This document shows, piece by piece, positions 16,596-23,148 of a stretch of 25,955 nucleotides of DNA (positions are counted from its first letter, which is position 1; every line of letters begins with the position of its first letter). The notes beneath the pieces are model-generated. The model was not told the origin of the DNA. It searched no databases and saw only the letters and a program-made list of their open reading frames with translations. Location: NCBI RefSeq assembly GCF_041814905.1, contig NZ_JBGXYA010000049.1, forward strand, positions 1 to 25,955, given 5' to 3'. The translations under genes were made by a program, and so were the position numbers. Source of the stretch: Glaesserella sp041814905. GTDB lineage: Bacteria > Pseudomonadota > Gammaproteobacteria > Enterobacterales > Pasteurellaceae.

Positions 16596-16656
16596 AAGCG
16601 GTGGGATTTGAAAAGAAATTTGCAAACTAAAAAAACTTCGCAAAATCCTACCGCAC
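16596..16656. terminator. Paired uptake-like hairpin in a divergent spacer
   Basis: AAGCGGTGGGATTT (16596-16609) faces AAATCCTACCGC (16643-16654); an ACCGCACTT uptake core sits at 16650-16658. The loop is nearly identical to that of the hairpin at 10430-10489. A terminator is unexpected here because the flanking genes are divergent, so it may be a transposed or left-over repeat. Confidence 0.5.
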
Positions 16657-16671
16657 TTCACCTCTAAATCC

Positions 16672-16756
16672 AGTAAATTTTAAGACTATTTTTTCCTTGT
16701 CTTTTCTCTTTCTCACACCTAAAATAGCATTTTATTTAGTAATTTTTAAGACTATT
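16672..16756 (+). promoter_or_regulatory. Pair of 19-bp direct repeats upstream of marR-like gene
   Basis: AGTAAATTTTAAGACTATT (16672-16690) and AGTAATTTTTAAGACTATT (16738-16756) match at 18 of 19 positions and are 66 bp apart. The second ends three bases before the MarR start codon at 16760, where a ribosome-binding site should be. They may be regulator binding sites or the ends of a small insertion/duplication. Nothing else is recognisable in the 16657-16759 stretch. Confidence 0.55.
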
Positions 16757-16759
16757 AAT

Positions 16760-17203
16760 ATGAGCAACTTCGACAAACTCGGCAAACAAATCAGTGAAGT
16801 AGATGCCACAATGGACGCTTGGATTGCCAAATTAGGCTTGGGTTATAACCATTTTGCGGTGCTGTATTCGTTGGCAGCGGCGGAAAGTGGGCAATGTACG
16901 CAAAAGCAAATTTGCGATGAATGGCTGTTGCCGAAACAGACGGTGTTTAACGTGTGCAAGGAATACAAAGAAAAAGGCTGGATTGAGTTTAGCGAAAATG
17001 CAGTGGATAAACGGGAGAAAATTATGCGTTTGACCGCAGACGGCAAGGCGAAGGCGGAACCTGTTTGGCAGGCGACACAGCAGTTGGCGGATAAAACTTT
17101 TGCAAAATTAGGCGAGAAAAAGACCGCTCAACTGTTTGCTTTGTTGGCGAAATTTTGCACGGTTTGCCGTGAGCAAATCGACAAAACGAATACGGTGGCT
17201 TGA
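16760..17203 (+). CDS. MarR-family transcriptional regulator
   Basis: A 147-residue MarR-type repressor. The winged helix-turn-helix is visible as TQKQICDEWLLPKQTVFNVC followed by the wing VDKREKIMRLTADGKA (DxR motif), flanked by dimerisation helices. MarR proteins normally sense phenolic or other small hydrophobic ligands and repress an adjacent gene. I chose the ATG at 16760; a longer frame to 16697 lacks conserved sequence and overlaps the repeats. The stop TGA overlaps the ATG of the next gene (TGATG), so the two are translationally coupled. Cysteines near the start of the helix-turn-helix and at the C-terminus (FCTVC) might allow redox sensing; this is an inference. Confidence 0.88.
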   Translation: MSNFDKLGKQISEVDATMDAWIAKLGLGYNHFAVLYSLAAAESGQCTQKQICDEWLLPKQTVFNVCKEYKEKGWIEFSENAVDKREKIMRLTADGKAKAEPVWQATQQLADKTFAKLGEKKTAQLFALLAKFCTVCREQIDKTNTVA

Positions 17204-18081
17204 TGTCGTTAGAAAATCTTGAACCGCCCCTTGCACCAACAATGCTCCGTTCGCTCAAAACCCTTGCTTTGCAACATAAAAAACGGCTGTTTGCCACATT
17301 TGGCTTGGTGGCGGCGGAAAATTTGCTGTTGTTGATTTATCCTTTGGTGGGCAGTTTTGCGGTGAATGCGGTGCTAAACGGGCAACTGGTTTCCGCTCTG
17401 GCTTATGCCTTGATGGTGCTGATTATTTGGGGCGTGGGGGCGGCTCGCCGTGCGGTGGACACTCGTGCTTTCACTCGCATTTACACAGAACTTGCCGTGC
17501 CGGTGATTTTGAACCAGCGGATTAAAGGCATGGATACTTCAACCACCACCGCGCGTGTGTCGTTGTCCCGTGAGTTCGTCAATTTCTTTGAACACCATTT
17601 GCCAACCTTGATTACTTCTGCGTTTTCGATTATCGGGGCGGTGGTAATGTTGCTGTTGATTGAATTTTGGTCGGGCGCGGTGGCATTGTTGATTGTGGTG
17701 GGCTTTGGCTTGCTGTTGCCCCATTATGTGAAGGTCAATGACCGCCTGTACTTCAAACTCAACAACCGTCTTGAAAAAGAAGTGGATAGAGTGGAACGCG
17801 CCAAAAACAGCGAACTGATTAAACATTATCGCTTGGTAGAACGTTTCCGCATCCTGATTTCCAACCGAGAAGCATTAAGTTTTTTATGTATCGGCGTGGC
17901 GATGTGCGTGCTGTTTGGCGTAACGCTCACGGTTTTAACCCTAAAACAAGGTGTCACCGCAGGGCATATTTATGCGGTGATTACCTATCTCTGGACCTTC
18001 GCCATCAGCCTTGATGACGCACCAAGATTGGTGGAAGAATTGTCGAAGTTGAAGGATATTGGGAAACGGGTGGAGGTTTGA
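17203..18081 (+). CDS. ABC-transporter-type six-transmembrane protein without ATPase domain
   Basis: A 292-residue membrane protein matching the stand-alone ABC six-transmembrane domain group. About six hydrophobic segments are visible: NLLLLIYPLVGSFAV, ALAYALMVLIIWGVG, LITSAFSIIGAVVMLLLI, VALLIVVGFGLLLP, SFLCIGVAMCVLFGV and HIYAVITYLWTFAI. There is no Walker A or ABC signature, so it cannot be a complete exporter half; it either partners an ATPase encoded elsewhere or has another role. The ATG at 17203 overlaps the MarR stop codon by one base, indicating coupled expression and control by that regulator. It ends 20 bp before the convergent MerR gene, with no obvious terminator in between. Confidence 0.85.
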   Translation: MSLENLEPPLAPTMLRSLKTLALQHKKRLFATFGLVAAENLLLLIYPLVGSFAVNAVLNGQLVSALAYALMVLIIWGVGAARRAVDTRAFTRIYTELAVPVILNQRIKGMDTSTTTARVSLSREFVNFFEHHLPTLITSAFSIIGAVVMLLLIEFWSGAVALLIVVGFGLLLPHYVKVNDRLYFKLNNRLEKEVDRVERAKNSELIKHYRLVERFRILISNREALSFLCIGVAMCVLFGVTLTVLTLKQGVTAGHIYAVITYLWTFAISLDDAPRLVEELSKLKDIGKRVEV

Positions 18082-18101
18082 TTAAGTCGAGATAAAACAC
18101 T

Positions 18102-18503
18102 CTACTCCAACGCCTTAATCCCCTTAATAATCTGGCAATGCTCTACGTCTTCCGCTTGGCACTCAATGAACGGTTCGAGCATTGCTTTGATTTGGTTAAG
18201 TTGGACAATTTGTTGTTCAATTTGGATTAAATGCTGGCGAGTGAGTTTATCCGCCACTTCGCAGCGGTTGTGCGGGTTGGCTTGGAGTTCTAGCAGTTGT
18301 TTGATTTCTTCCAAGCTAAAGCCAATCATTCGGCAGCTCTTAATAAAACTCAGTTGGTTGAGCTGCTTTTCACTAAAAAGACGATAACCGTTCGCCTGCC
18401 TTGTGGCAGCATCAATCAAGCCCAGCTTTTCGTAATAGCGGATTGTTTCTAAATTCACACCGCTTGCTTTGCTCAATTCACTTATTTTGAAAAATCTGCC
18501 CAT
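18102..18503 (-). CDS. MerR-family metal-responsive regulator (ZntR/CadR/PbrR type)
   Basis: A 133-residue MerR protein. The N-terminal DNA-binding domain is typical (FKISELSKASGV, ETIRYYEKLGLI, NGYRLFSEKQLNQLSFIK). Metal ligands are in the positions used by ZntR-like sensors: C81 at the start of the dimerisation helix (with H78), and C115 and C123 in the C-terminal metal loop. This set indicates a divalent soft metal such as Zn, Cd or Pb rather than copper. I chose the ATG at 18503 because the conserved domain starts there. It faces a cation-diffusion-facilitator-like gene across a MerR-type promoter, which fits metal-induced efflux. Confidence 0.92.
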   Translation of the reverse strand: MGRFFKISELSKASGVNLETIRYYEKLGLIDAATRQANGYRLFSEKQLNQLSFIKSCRMIGFSLEEIKQLLELQANPHNRCEVADKLTRQHLIQIEQQIVQLNQIKAMLEPFIECQAEDVEHCQIIKGIKALE

Positions 18504-18508
18504 TTTGC

Positions 18509-18539
18509 TTGACCCTGTAATAACTACGGAGTTTATATT
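18509..18539 (+). promoter_or_regulatory. MerR-type promoter with 19-bp spacer
   Basis: -35 TTGACC (18509-18514) and -10 TATATT (18534-18539) are separated by 19 bases, the overlong spacing that MerR activators correct by twisting DNA. The spacer and flanks contain an imperfect dyad ACCCTGTA ... TACGGAGT (18512-18532). The promoter reads towards the metal transporter gene at 18576; the regulator gene is transcribed the other way. Confidence 0.8.
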
Positions 18540-18575
18540 GTGTCGTAAGTTAAATTTAAACACAAGGAAAAGAAA

Positions 18576-19193
18576 ATGAGTTGTTCAAGTTCTTGCTGTG
18601 GCTCGCATAGCACACACCGTTCCCCGCAATACCACCGTGCCCTATGGATCGCTTTGGCGATAAATTTCACGATGTTTATGGTTGAAATTGTGATGGGGGT
18701 AAAATCGGGGTCGGTATCATTGCTTTCCGACAGTCTCGATTTTTTAGGCGACAGTGCCAATTATGTGATTAGCCTGATCGTGTTACCCATGGCGTTAAGT
18801 TACCGAGCCAAAGCCTCTTTAATCAAGGGCGCAACGATGGGCGGTTTCGGGCTATTTATTTTAATCACAACATTATACCGCTGGTTCTACGGCGATCTTC
18901 CAAACCACAGCGAAATGAGCATTGTCGGCGTACTCGCCCTTTTCGCCAATCTCGCCGCATTATGGGTGCTTTACCACTTCCGTGATGGCGACAGCAATAT
19001 GCGCAGCGTGTGGCTTTGCTCAAGAAATGATGCCATCGGCAATATCGCTGTCGTGTTGGCTGGCGTTGCGGTCTATTTCACCCAGTCCAAATTCCCCGAT
19101 TTAGTCGTTGCCTTTATCTTGGCATTTTTAGCCTTACAAGCGGCAAAAGAGATTATTCTTCGGGCATTGGGGGAATTGAAAGAGAGTAAATAA
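18576..19193 (+). CDS. Small CDF-type heavy-metal efflux protein with Cys-rich N-terminus
   Basis: A 205-residue membrane protein with about six transmembrane segments, resembling the membrane part of cation diffusion facilitators, which export Zn/Cd/Co against protons. LLSDSLDFLGDSANY (after segment 1) and CSRNDAIGN (before segment 5) correspond to the two metal-binding helices, though the canonical histidines are replaced. It starts MSCSSSCCGSHSTH, a Cys/His cluster likely to bind metal. It lacks the cytoplasmic C-terminal domain of full-length CDF proteins (about 300 residues); short forms of this kind next to MerR genes are known. Expression should be induced by metal through the adjacent MerR promoter. 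The start is fixed by AAGGAAAAGAAA upstream. The metal specificity is inferred, not proven. Confidence 0.88.
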   Translation: MSCSSSCCGSHSTHRSPQYHRALWIALAINFTMFMVEIVMGVKSGSVSLLSDSLDFLGDSANYVISLIVLPMALSYRAKASLIKGATMGGFGLFILITTLYRWFYGDLPNHSEMSIVGVLALFANLAALWVLYHFRDGDSNMRSVWLCSRNDAIGNIAVVLAGVAVYFTQSKFPDLVVAFILAFLALQAAKEIILRALGELKESK

Positions 19194-19258
19194 ACAAGCG
19201 GTGGGATTTAAGACAAACTTTGCAAATTGCAAAATCTTCTCAAAATCCCACCGCACTT
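19194..19258. terminator. Bidirectional uptake-signal hairpin
   Basis: GCGGTGGGATTT (19198-19209) pairs perfectly with AAATCCCACCGC (19243-19254). The left arm begins with an ACAAGCGGT core (19194), while the right arm contains the other dialect, ACCGCACTT (19250-19258). It lies between the convergent CDF and NmrA-like genes. Confidence 0.7.
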
Positions 19259-19269
19259 TTCACGCTAAA

Positions 19270-19929
19270 TTACTTGCTCGCTACGGTAAAGCGTTTAAAC
19301 AAGTGAGCTTGTTTTTCTGCATCGTCTGCGATGGCAATGGCTAAGTCTGCTACGCTGATACCTGCTGGGGCTTCGCCGTTCATCAACAACTCTTCACTAC
19401 CTAAACGATATTCGCCTGTACGCTCTTCGCTATAACCACCGGTTACGCCTAATAAAGCTGGTGGCGAAATGAATGCCCAGTTCACATCACGGCGATCACG
19501 CAAGTCGTTGAGCAAATTACGAGCGGCATTTGCTCCTGCAAAAATCTCTTTCGGAAAAGCATCTGTGTCAATCAGTTGTACGTTTAGCGCGACATACAAA
19601 CTGCCCGCACCGCCCACAATTAATAAATACGGCACTTGTGCCGCTTTTGCTGCTTCGGTAATCGCATTCGCCCCACGGGTGAAATCTTCGGCGATATTCG
19701 GGTTCGTCCAACCCGGATTAAATGCACTAACTACTGCATCAAACCCTTTTAACTGCTGTGCAAAATCAGCAGAATTGACATCAAAACTGACCGCTTGCAC
19801 GTTGTCCGCTTTTGTCACTTTGTCGGTATTGCGCGCAAACGCTGTTACTTGATGACCACGGCTCGCCAATTCCGCCACTACTGCACTACCTACATAACCT
19901 GTTGCACCAATTACTGCGATTTTTTTCAT
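19270..19929 (-). CDS. NmrA-like NAD(P)-binding oxidoreductase (atypical SDR)
   Basis: A 219-residue Rossmann-fold protein with the nucleotide-binding loop GATGYVG at residues 8-14 and FARN at the end of the second strand, which favours NADPH. The later stretches VVSAFNP, LLIVGGAGS and WAFISPPALL belong to the NAD(P)H-binding/NmrA-like group of atypical short-chain dehydrogenases; no YxxxK catalytic pair is evident. Members are often induced by oxidative or electrophile stress and may act as quinone reductases or redox sensors. AAGGAAA precedes the ATG. It is divergent from an HxlR regulator across 145 bp, a recurrent pairing in bacteria. Confidence 0.88.
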   Translation of the reverse strand: MKKIAVIGATGYVGSAVVAELASRGHQVTAFARNTDKVTKADNVQAVSFDVNSADFAQQLKGFDAVVSAFNPGWTNPNIAEDFTRGANAITEAAKAAQVPYLLIVGGAGSLYVALNVQLIDTDAFPKEIFAGANAARNLLNDLRDRRDVNWAFISPPALLGVTGGYSEERTGEYRLGSEELLMNGEAPAGISVADLAIAIADDAEKQAHLFKRFTVASK

Positions 19930-19983
19930 TTTGTTTTCCTTCTATTAAGTTGATTACATTTGCCAAACCGGCTGATGTGGCGT

Positions 19984-20067
19984 ATTATAGATCTAAACTT
20001 ACTTTTGTGAAGTACTTACAAAAATGTTAGTTTTGAAATATTTTTTTAACTGATTGAAATACAAGGA
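19984..20067. promoter_or_regulatory. Divergent promoter region with HxlR-type operator candidate
   Basis: On the minus strand a perfect -10 TATAAT (complement at 19984-19989) serves the NmrA-like gene. Its -35 position (about 20007-20012) is covered by an imperfect dyad centred on AAGTACTT (20010-20017), with TTTTGT to the left and ACAAAA to the right, and further CTTAC/TGTTAG flanks. Such a site would let the HxlR protein repress. AAGGA at 20063-20067 sets the HxlR start. Confidence 0.6.
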
Positions 20068-20074
20068 AATAAAA

Positions 20075-20437
20075 ATGGAAAAATTTTCAAATTCAATCGA
20101 ACGGGGCTATGTGTTATCTGCTCAATGCCCTTCTCGTGAGATTTTGCAACATCTGACTAACCGTTGGGGTGTGTTGGTGATGATTGTGTTGATGAAAGGC
20201 ACAAAACGGTTTAGTGAAATCCGCCGTGAGATTGATGGCGTGAGCGAGCGTATGCTGACCCAAACGCTACAACAGTTGGAACAAGATGGTATGCTCAATC
20301 GTAAATCCTACAACACCGTACCGCCACACGTGGAATATTCGCTGACCGATTATGGTAGAGAAGCGGGAACAAAACTGGCGGATTTGGTGGACTGGTTGGA
20401 AGAGAATTTAGCGGGAATTTTGCGGAGTAAGGCATAA
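20075..20437 (+). CDS. HxlR-family transcriptional regulator, probably redox-sensing
   Basis: A 120-residue winged-helix regulator of the HxlR (YodB/HypR/QorR) family. The fold is clear: CPSREILQHLTNRWGVLVM, then RFSEIRREIDGVSERMLTQT, LQQLEQDGMLNRKSY and VEYSLTDYGRE. The single N-terminal cysteine (C18) just before the first helix is the redox-sensing residue of several family members responding to quinones, diamide or hypochlorite. It is divergent from the NmrA-like reductase, its likely target. I prefer the ATG at 20075, with AAGGA seven bases upstream, over a TTG at 20054. A partial duplicate of its 3' end lies at 23305-23419. Confidence 0.93.
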   Translation: MEKFSNSIERGYVLSAQCPSREILQHLTNRWGVLVMIVLMKGTKRFSEIRREIDGVSERMLTQTLQQLEQDGMLNRKSYNTVPPHVEYSLTDYGREAGTKLADLVDWLEENLAGILRSKA

Positions 20438-20445
20438 TGCAAGCG

Positions 20446-20494
20446 GTGAGATTTCTAATAAATTTTACAAATACAGGGCATATTAAAATCTCAC
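20446..20494 (+). terminator. Hairpin after HxlR gene
   Basis: GTGAGATTT (20446-20454) pairs with AAATCTCAC (20486-20494); the left side carries the AAGCGGT part of an uptake core, the right side has lost it. Confidence 0.5.
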
Positions 20495-20519
20495 AACCTT
20501 TTGAAAGGATTCCAAGGTT

Positions 20520-20553
20520 AAAAGTCGTTTGAATACCCATTCAAACGACTTTT
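20520..20553. terminator. Strong intrinsic terminator
   Basis: A perfect 15-bp stem, AAAAGTCGTTTGAAT (20520-20534) with ATTCAAACGACTTTT (20539-20553), has a 4-base loop and T-tracts in both directions. It directly follows the stop codon of the decayed gene on the minus strand and was probably its terminator. Confidence 0.85.
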
Positions 20554-20556
20554 TTG

Positions 20557-20757
20557 TTATCCCATCAATTCACCAACCAATTCCTGCACGCTTTTCACAC
20601 GATGAATGGCAGAAATCCCATTACCTACAAATTCCGACAATACCGAAAAACTGCCCATTTCTTTCATTGGCAATGTTCCGCACTCATCAAAACCTGTCAG
20701 TACCAAAATATCCGCACCTAATTTTGTACTCCCTGCCCATTTGAGCTTGGTGTAAAT
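20557..20757 (-). pseudogene. Decayed nitronate monooxygenase-like gene, 3' remnant (copy 2)
   Basis: An open minus-strand frame without a start reads YTKLKWAGS, TKLGADILVLTGFDE, LPMKEMGSFSVL, then VGNGISAIHRVKSVQELVGE and a stop at 20557. This is the C-terminal half of a nitronate monooxygenase-like flavoprotein, with internal deletions that remove most of the barrel strands between these blocks. It shares LKxAG, GFDE, PMKEMG and VKSxQEL with the remnant at 10546-10765, so the two come from related genes. The stretch 20761-20847 holds no recognisable gene. Confidence 0.55.
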
Positions 20758-20847
20758 CTATTCATCCAACAAACCATTAAATGGGGAAATTTAACCGCAG
20801 AATTTGTCAGATAGCTTAAAAGGCTATTCTGCCAATTTGTAATAAAA

Positions 20848-20887
20848 AACACCGCTTGTCTGTTGTTCAATACAGTCAAACGGTGTT
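20848..20887. terminator. Hairpin between pseudogene remnant and hydrolase gene
   Basis: AACACCG (20848-20854) pairs with CGGTGTT (20881-20887), extended inward by TTG/CAA and CTGT/ACAG with single mismatches. It includes an ACCGCTTGT uptake core. A close copy lies at 23105-23146. Confidence 0.6.
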
Positions 20888-20888
20888 G

Positions 20889-21759
20889 TCATTTACTCAT
20901 CCAATATTTATTTAAAAACGGCTCAATCACCGCCCATACTGCATTAAAATTATCACTAAACACACTGTGAGTAGCATTAGGTATCACCGCAATGTCGGCA
21001 TTAGGCAAAGCTTTATAGGCTTTAATGACCGTATCCAAAGGTGCGTTTTGGTCGTCTTCGCCCACAATCATTAAAGTTTTGGCGGGGATATTTTTAAAAA
21101 CATTCTCGCCAATCTCTAAATGATTAAAATACGCCACGTTTTGCCCAAACCATTCTTCAGTGCGTTTGGGTTCTGGGCGGATTTTAGCTTGCTCCTGCCA
21201 ATAGAGAGGGTCAAGTTTGGCAAAGTCGGCGAAAGTCCCGCCAAATGTACGAAAGCCTTTTTGCCACTTACCTGCACCGATGGCAATGATTTTATTGGTT
21301 TTATTTGGGTAATTTAGGGCAAAGTAAATACGCAGTATAAGCTCCATCGCTAAATCCCAAAATATGGGCGGGTTTGTCGGTAATGTGGGTCAGCACATTA
21401 TAGACATCTTGGGCTTTAACGGCATAACTTGGGGTTTGTCTGCCAATCTCGGACTTACCGTGTCCCCTGGTATTGATGGCGATAACTTGGTAATTTTGGG
21501 AAAGATGGTCAATGAGTTGCCCCATTTCAGCAATCGATCCAACCAATCCGCCGTGCAACACTACAATAGGCTCGCCTTGTCCGTGAATTTCATAATAAAT
21601 TTTGGCGTCATTGCTTTGTAGATATTTACCATTGGTGTCGCCATAATTGATGGAGCTTTGGTAACTTTGCGGCGTTTGTCCAAAATAGCGTAAATTATCC
21701 GCATACGCTGTTAAGCTTATACTACTGAGCAATACAAAAGCCGGTAGCAGTTTTTTCAT
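20889..21759 (-). pseudogene. Exported alpha/beta hydrolase broken by a one-base frameshift
   Basis: Two overlapping minus-strand frames make one alpha/beta-hydrolase of about 289 residues. The 5' part starts at the ATG at 21759 (GGGAGA upstream) with a signal peptide ending near LTAYA, then VVLHGGLVG (oxyanion region) and the nucleophile elbow GFSDG. The 3' part carries the acid loop IVGEDDQNAP and catalytic-histidine motif NATHSVF. Removing one T from the TTT on the coding strand (AAA at 21326-21328 on the plus strand) restores AYTAYYFALNYPNKT, so a single-base insertion explains the break. Otherwise all three catalytic regions are intact, implying a recent mutation or a sequencing error. 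It lies 77 bp after the tautomerase gene in the same orientation, so the two form an operon facing LysR. Confidence 0.8.
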
Positions 21760-21836
21760 GTTTCTCTCCCGATTTTTCATAAAATCAATCCACTTTAACT
21801 CTGGTCATTAATAAAGAACCACCTAAAATCACACCA

Positions 21837-22067
21837 TTAAAGTTCATACTGTGGTTTACGTAACAACCGCTCACGGTTTGGGGCAATTTTTGTGTCCCAA
21901 ACTTTTTCTTTGAATGCCTGCTCATCAAGTTCCTGAAAATCAATGGTAATATATTCGGCAGGCGTGTTCAAACGCGTGCTGACAAAAGCGGTCAAATCAT
22001 TGGCAAAGGCTTGCAATTCCTGTTCATTTAAGCCTTTCGGATAGCATTGTAGGGTAATATGAGGCAT
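21837..22067 (-). CDS. pptA: PptA-like tautomerase (4-oxalocrotonate tautomerase family)
   Basis: A 76-residue protein beginning MPHITLQCYP; after Met removal, Pro becomes the N-terminal catalytic base of the tautomerase superfamily. Length, the N-terminal block and the KIAPNRERLLRKPQYEL tail resemble E. coli PptA (YdcE), a small oligomeric keto-enol tautomerase. Its natural substrate is unsettled. AGGAG lies before the ATG. It is the first gene of the tautomerase-hydrolase operon and is divergent from a LysR gene, its likely regulator. The gene symbol is by resemblance only. Confidence 0.8.
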   Translation of the reverse strand: MPHITLQCYPKGLNEQELQAFANDLTAFVSTRLNTPAEYITIDFQELDEQAFKEKVWDTKIAPNRERLLRKPQYEL

Positions 22068-22097
22068 TTTTTCTCCTATAAATTGGTTGGTGATGGC

Positions 22098-22136
22098 TAT
22101 TATTTTACGCTGCGTTATGATATAAATAAAATAATA
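22098..22136. promoter_or_regulatory. Perfect inverted repeat in the tautomerase/LysR divergent region
   Basis: TATTATTTTA (22098-22107) and TAAAATAATA (22127-22136) are exact inverted repeats, 10 bp each, separated by 19 bp. They occupy most of the space between the divergent starts at 22067 and 22172. It is a candidate LysR regulatory site, though the AT-only arms reduce its distinctiveness. Confidence 0.4.
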
Positions 22137-22171
22137 AAATTATATAAAAGTTATTAAACGCATTTATATCT

Positions 22172-23080
22172 ATGCAAAACCTGAATAATTTGGATTTAAA
22201 CCTATTAAAAGCCTTACATGCCCTAATCGAAGAGAAAAATGTCAGCCGTGCTGCCGAGCGTTTGAACCTTACCCAACCTGCGGTCAGCACAATGCTTGCC
22301 AAGCTCCGCCACCGCTTTAATGACCCTTTATTTATCCGCACCGCCCACGGAATGATCCCCACCTCTAGAGCCGAAGCTCTAGCCCAGCCCGTCAAGGCTA
22401 TTTTGGACAGTATAGGCATACTGATGCAACCTGTGGCTTTTAATCCCATTAATTTAGAATACACTTTCAAGCTGGCTGGCACAGAAAATGGTATTCGCAC
22501 ACTGGGTGTGCCTTTTGCCCTAAAGCTTGCCCATCTTGCGCCCAAAGTGAAAATCGTATTTTTGGCGGTACAAGGGCAAGATTTAAATAAAAATTTGGCG
22601 GACGGCGTATGGGATTTGGCAATTACAGGACAACAGCAACTGGACGACAAAGTGCATTTTGACTTTTTAATGCGTGAAGAATATGGCTGTGCGGTGCGTC
22701 AAGACCACCCAGTCTTAGCTCAAAAATGGGATTTGGACGCTTTTTGTGCATTGGAATTTGTGCTGGTTGCCTATCACGGCGGACATTTTACAGGGGCGAC
22801 TGATGAAGCGTTAGCAAGGCTTGGGCGAAGTCGCACGGTCAAAATGTCCATTGGGCATTTTTCGCTATTGCCTGATTTATTAAAAAACAGTGATTTGGCA
22901 ACCGTTGCTCCGATACATTTTTTAGAAACACAAAATGAGCTGGTACTGTTAAAGCCGCCTCTTGTCATTGAGGGCTACACCAAAGTTATGGCTTGGCACG
23001 CCAAAACGAATTATGATCCTGTGCAGATTTGGTTTCGCCAAGTGATGAAGGAAATAGCAAAAGATATTCAGCCAGCCTAA
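22172..23080 (+). CDS. LysR-family transcriptional regulator (paralogue of the gene at 6235)
   Basis: A 302-residue LysR-type regulator with the helix-turn-helix block LLKALHALIEEKNVSRAAER, then LTQPAVSTMLAKLRHRFNDP and GMIPTSRAEALAQP. The effector domain shares many stretches with the LysR at 6235-7131 (for example APKVKIVFLAVQGQ, FCALEFVLV, GATDEAL, EGYTKVMAWH), so the two arose by duplication. It is divergent from the PptA-like tautomerase/hydrolase operon and probably controls it. The leader has no clear ribosome-binding site. The inducer is unknown. Confidence 0.92.
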   Translation: MQNLNNLDLNLLKALHALIEEKNVSRAAERLNLTQPAVSTMLAKLRHRFNDPLFIRTAHGMIPTSRAEALAQPVKAILDSIGILMQPVAFNPINLEYTFKLAGTENGIRTLGVPFALKLAHLAPKVKIVFLAVQGQDLNKNLADGVWDLAITGQQQLDDKVHFDFLMREEYGCAVRQDHPVLAQKWDLDAFCALEFVLVAYHGGHFTGATDEALARLGRSRTVKMSIGHFSLLPDLLKNSDLATVAPIHFLETQNELVLLKPPLVIEGYTKVMAWHAKTNYDPVQIWFRQVMKEIAKDIQPA

Positions 23081-23104
23081 AAATTTGCAAAATTTCCCAA
23101 GAAA

Positions 23105-23146
23105 AACACCGCTTGTCTGTTACTTAATACAGTCAAGCAGTGTGTT
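23105..23146. repeat. Second copy of the terminator-like hairpin found at 20848
   Basis: This copy shares AAAACACCGCTTGTCTGTT and AATACAGTCAA with the hairpin at 20848-20887 and again contains an ACCGCTTGT core. The outer pairing is weaker (CACCG against CAGTG). It follows the LysR stop by 24 bp. The two copies bracket the hydrolase-tautomerase-LysR cassette as direct repeats. Confidence 0.6.
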
Positions 23147-23148
23147 AT

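Noticed and set aside
20529..20744. 71-codon plus-strand frame over the second remnant
   Set aside because: The minus strand carries the recognisable flavoprotein remnant here; the plus frame starts inside a terminator hairpin.
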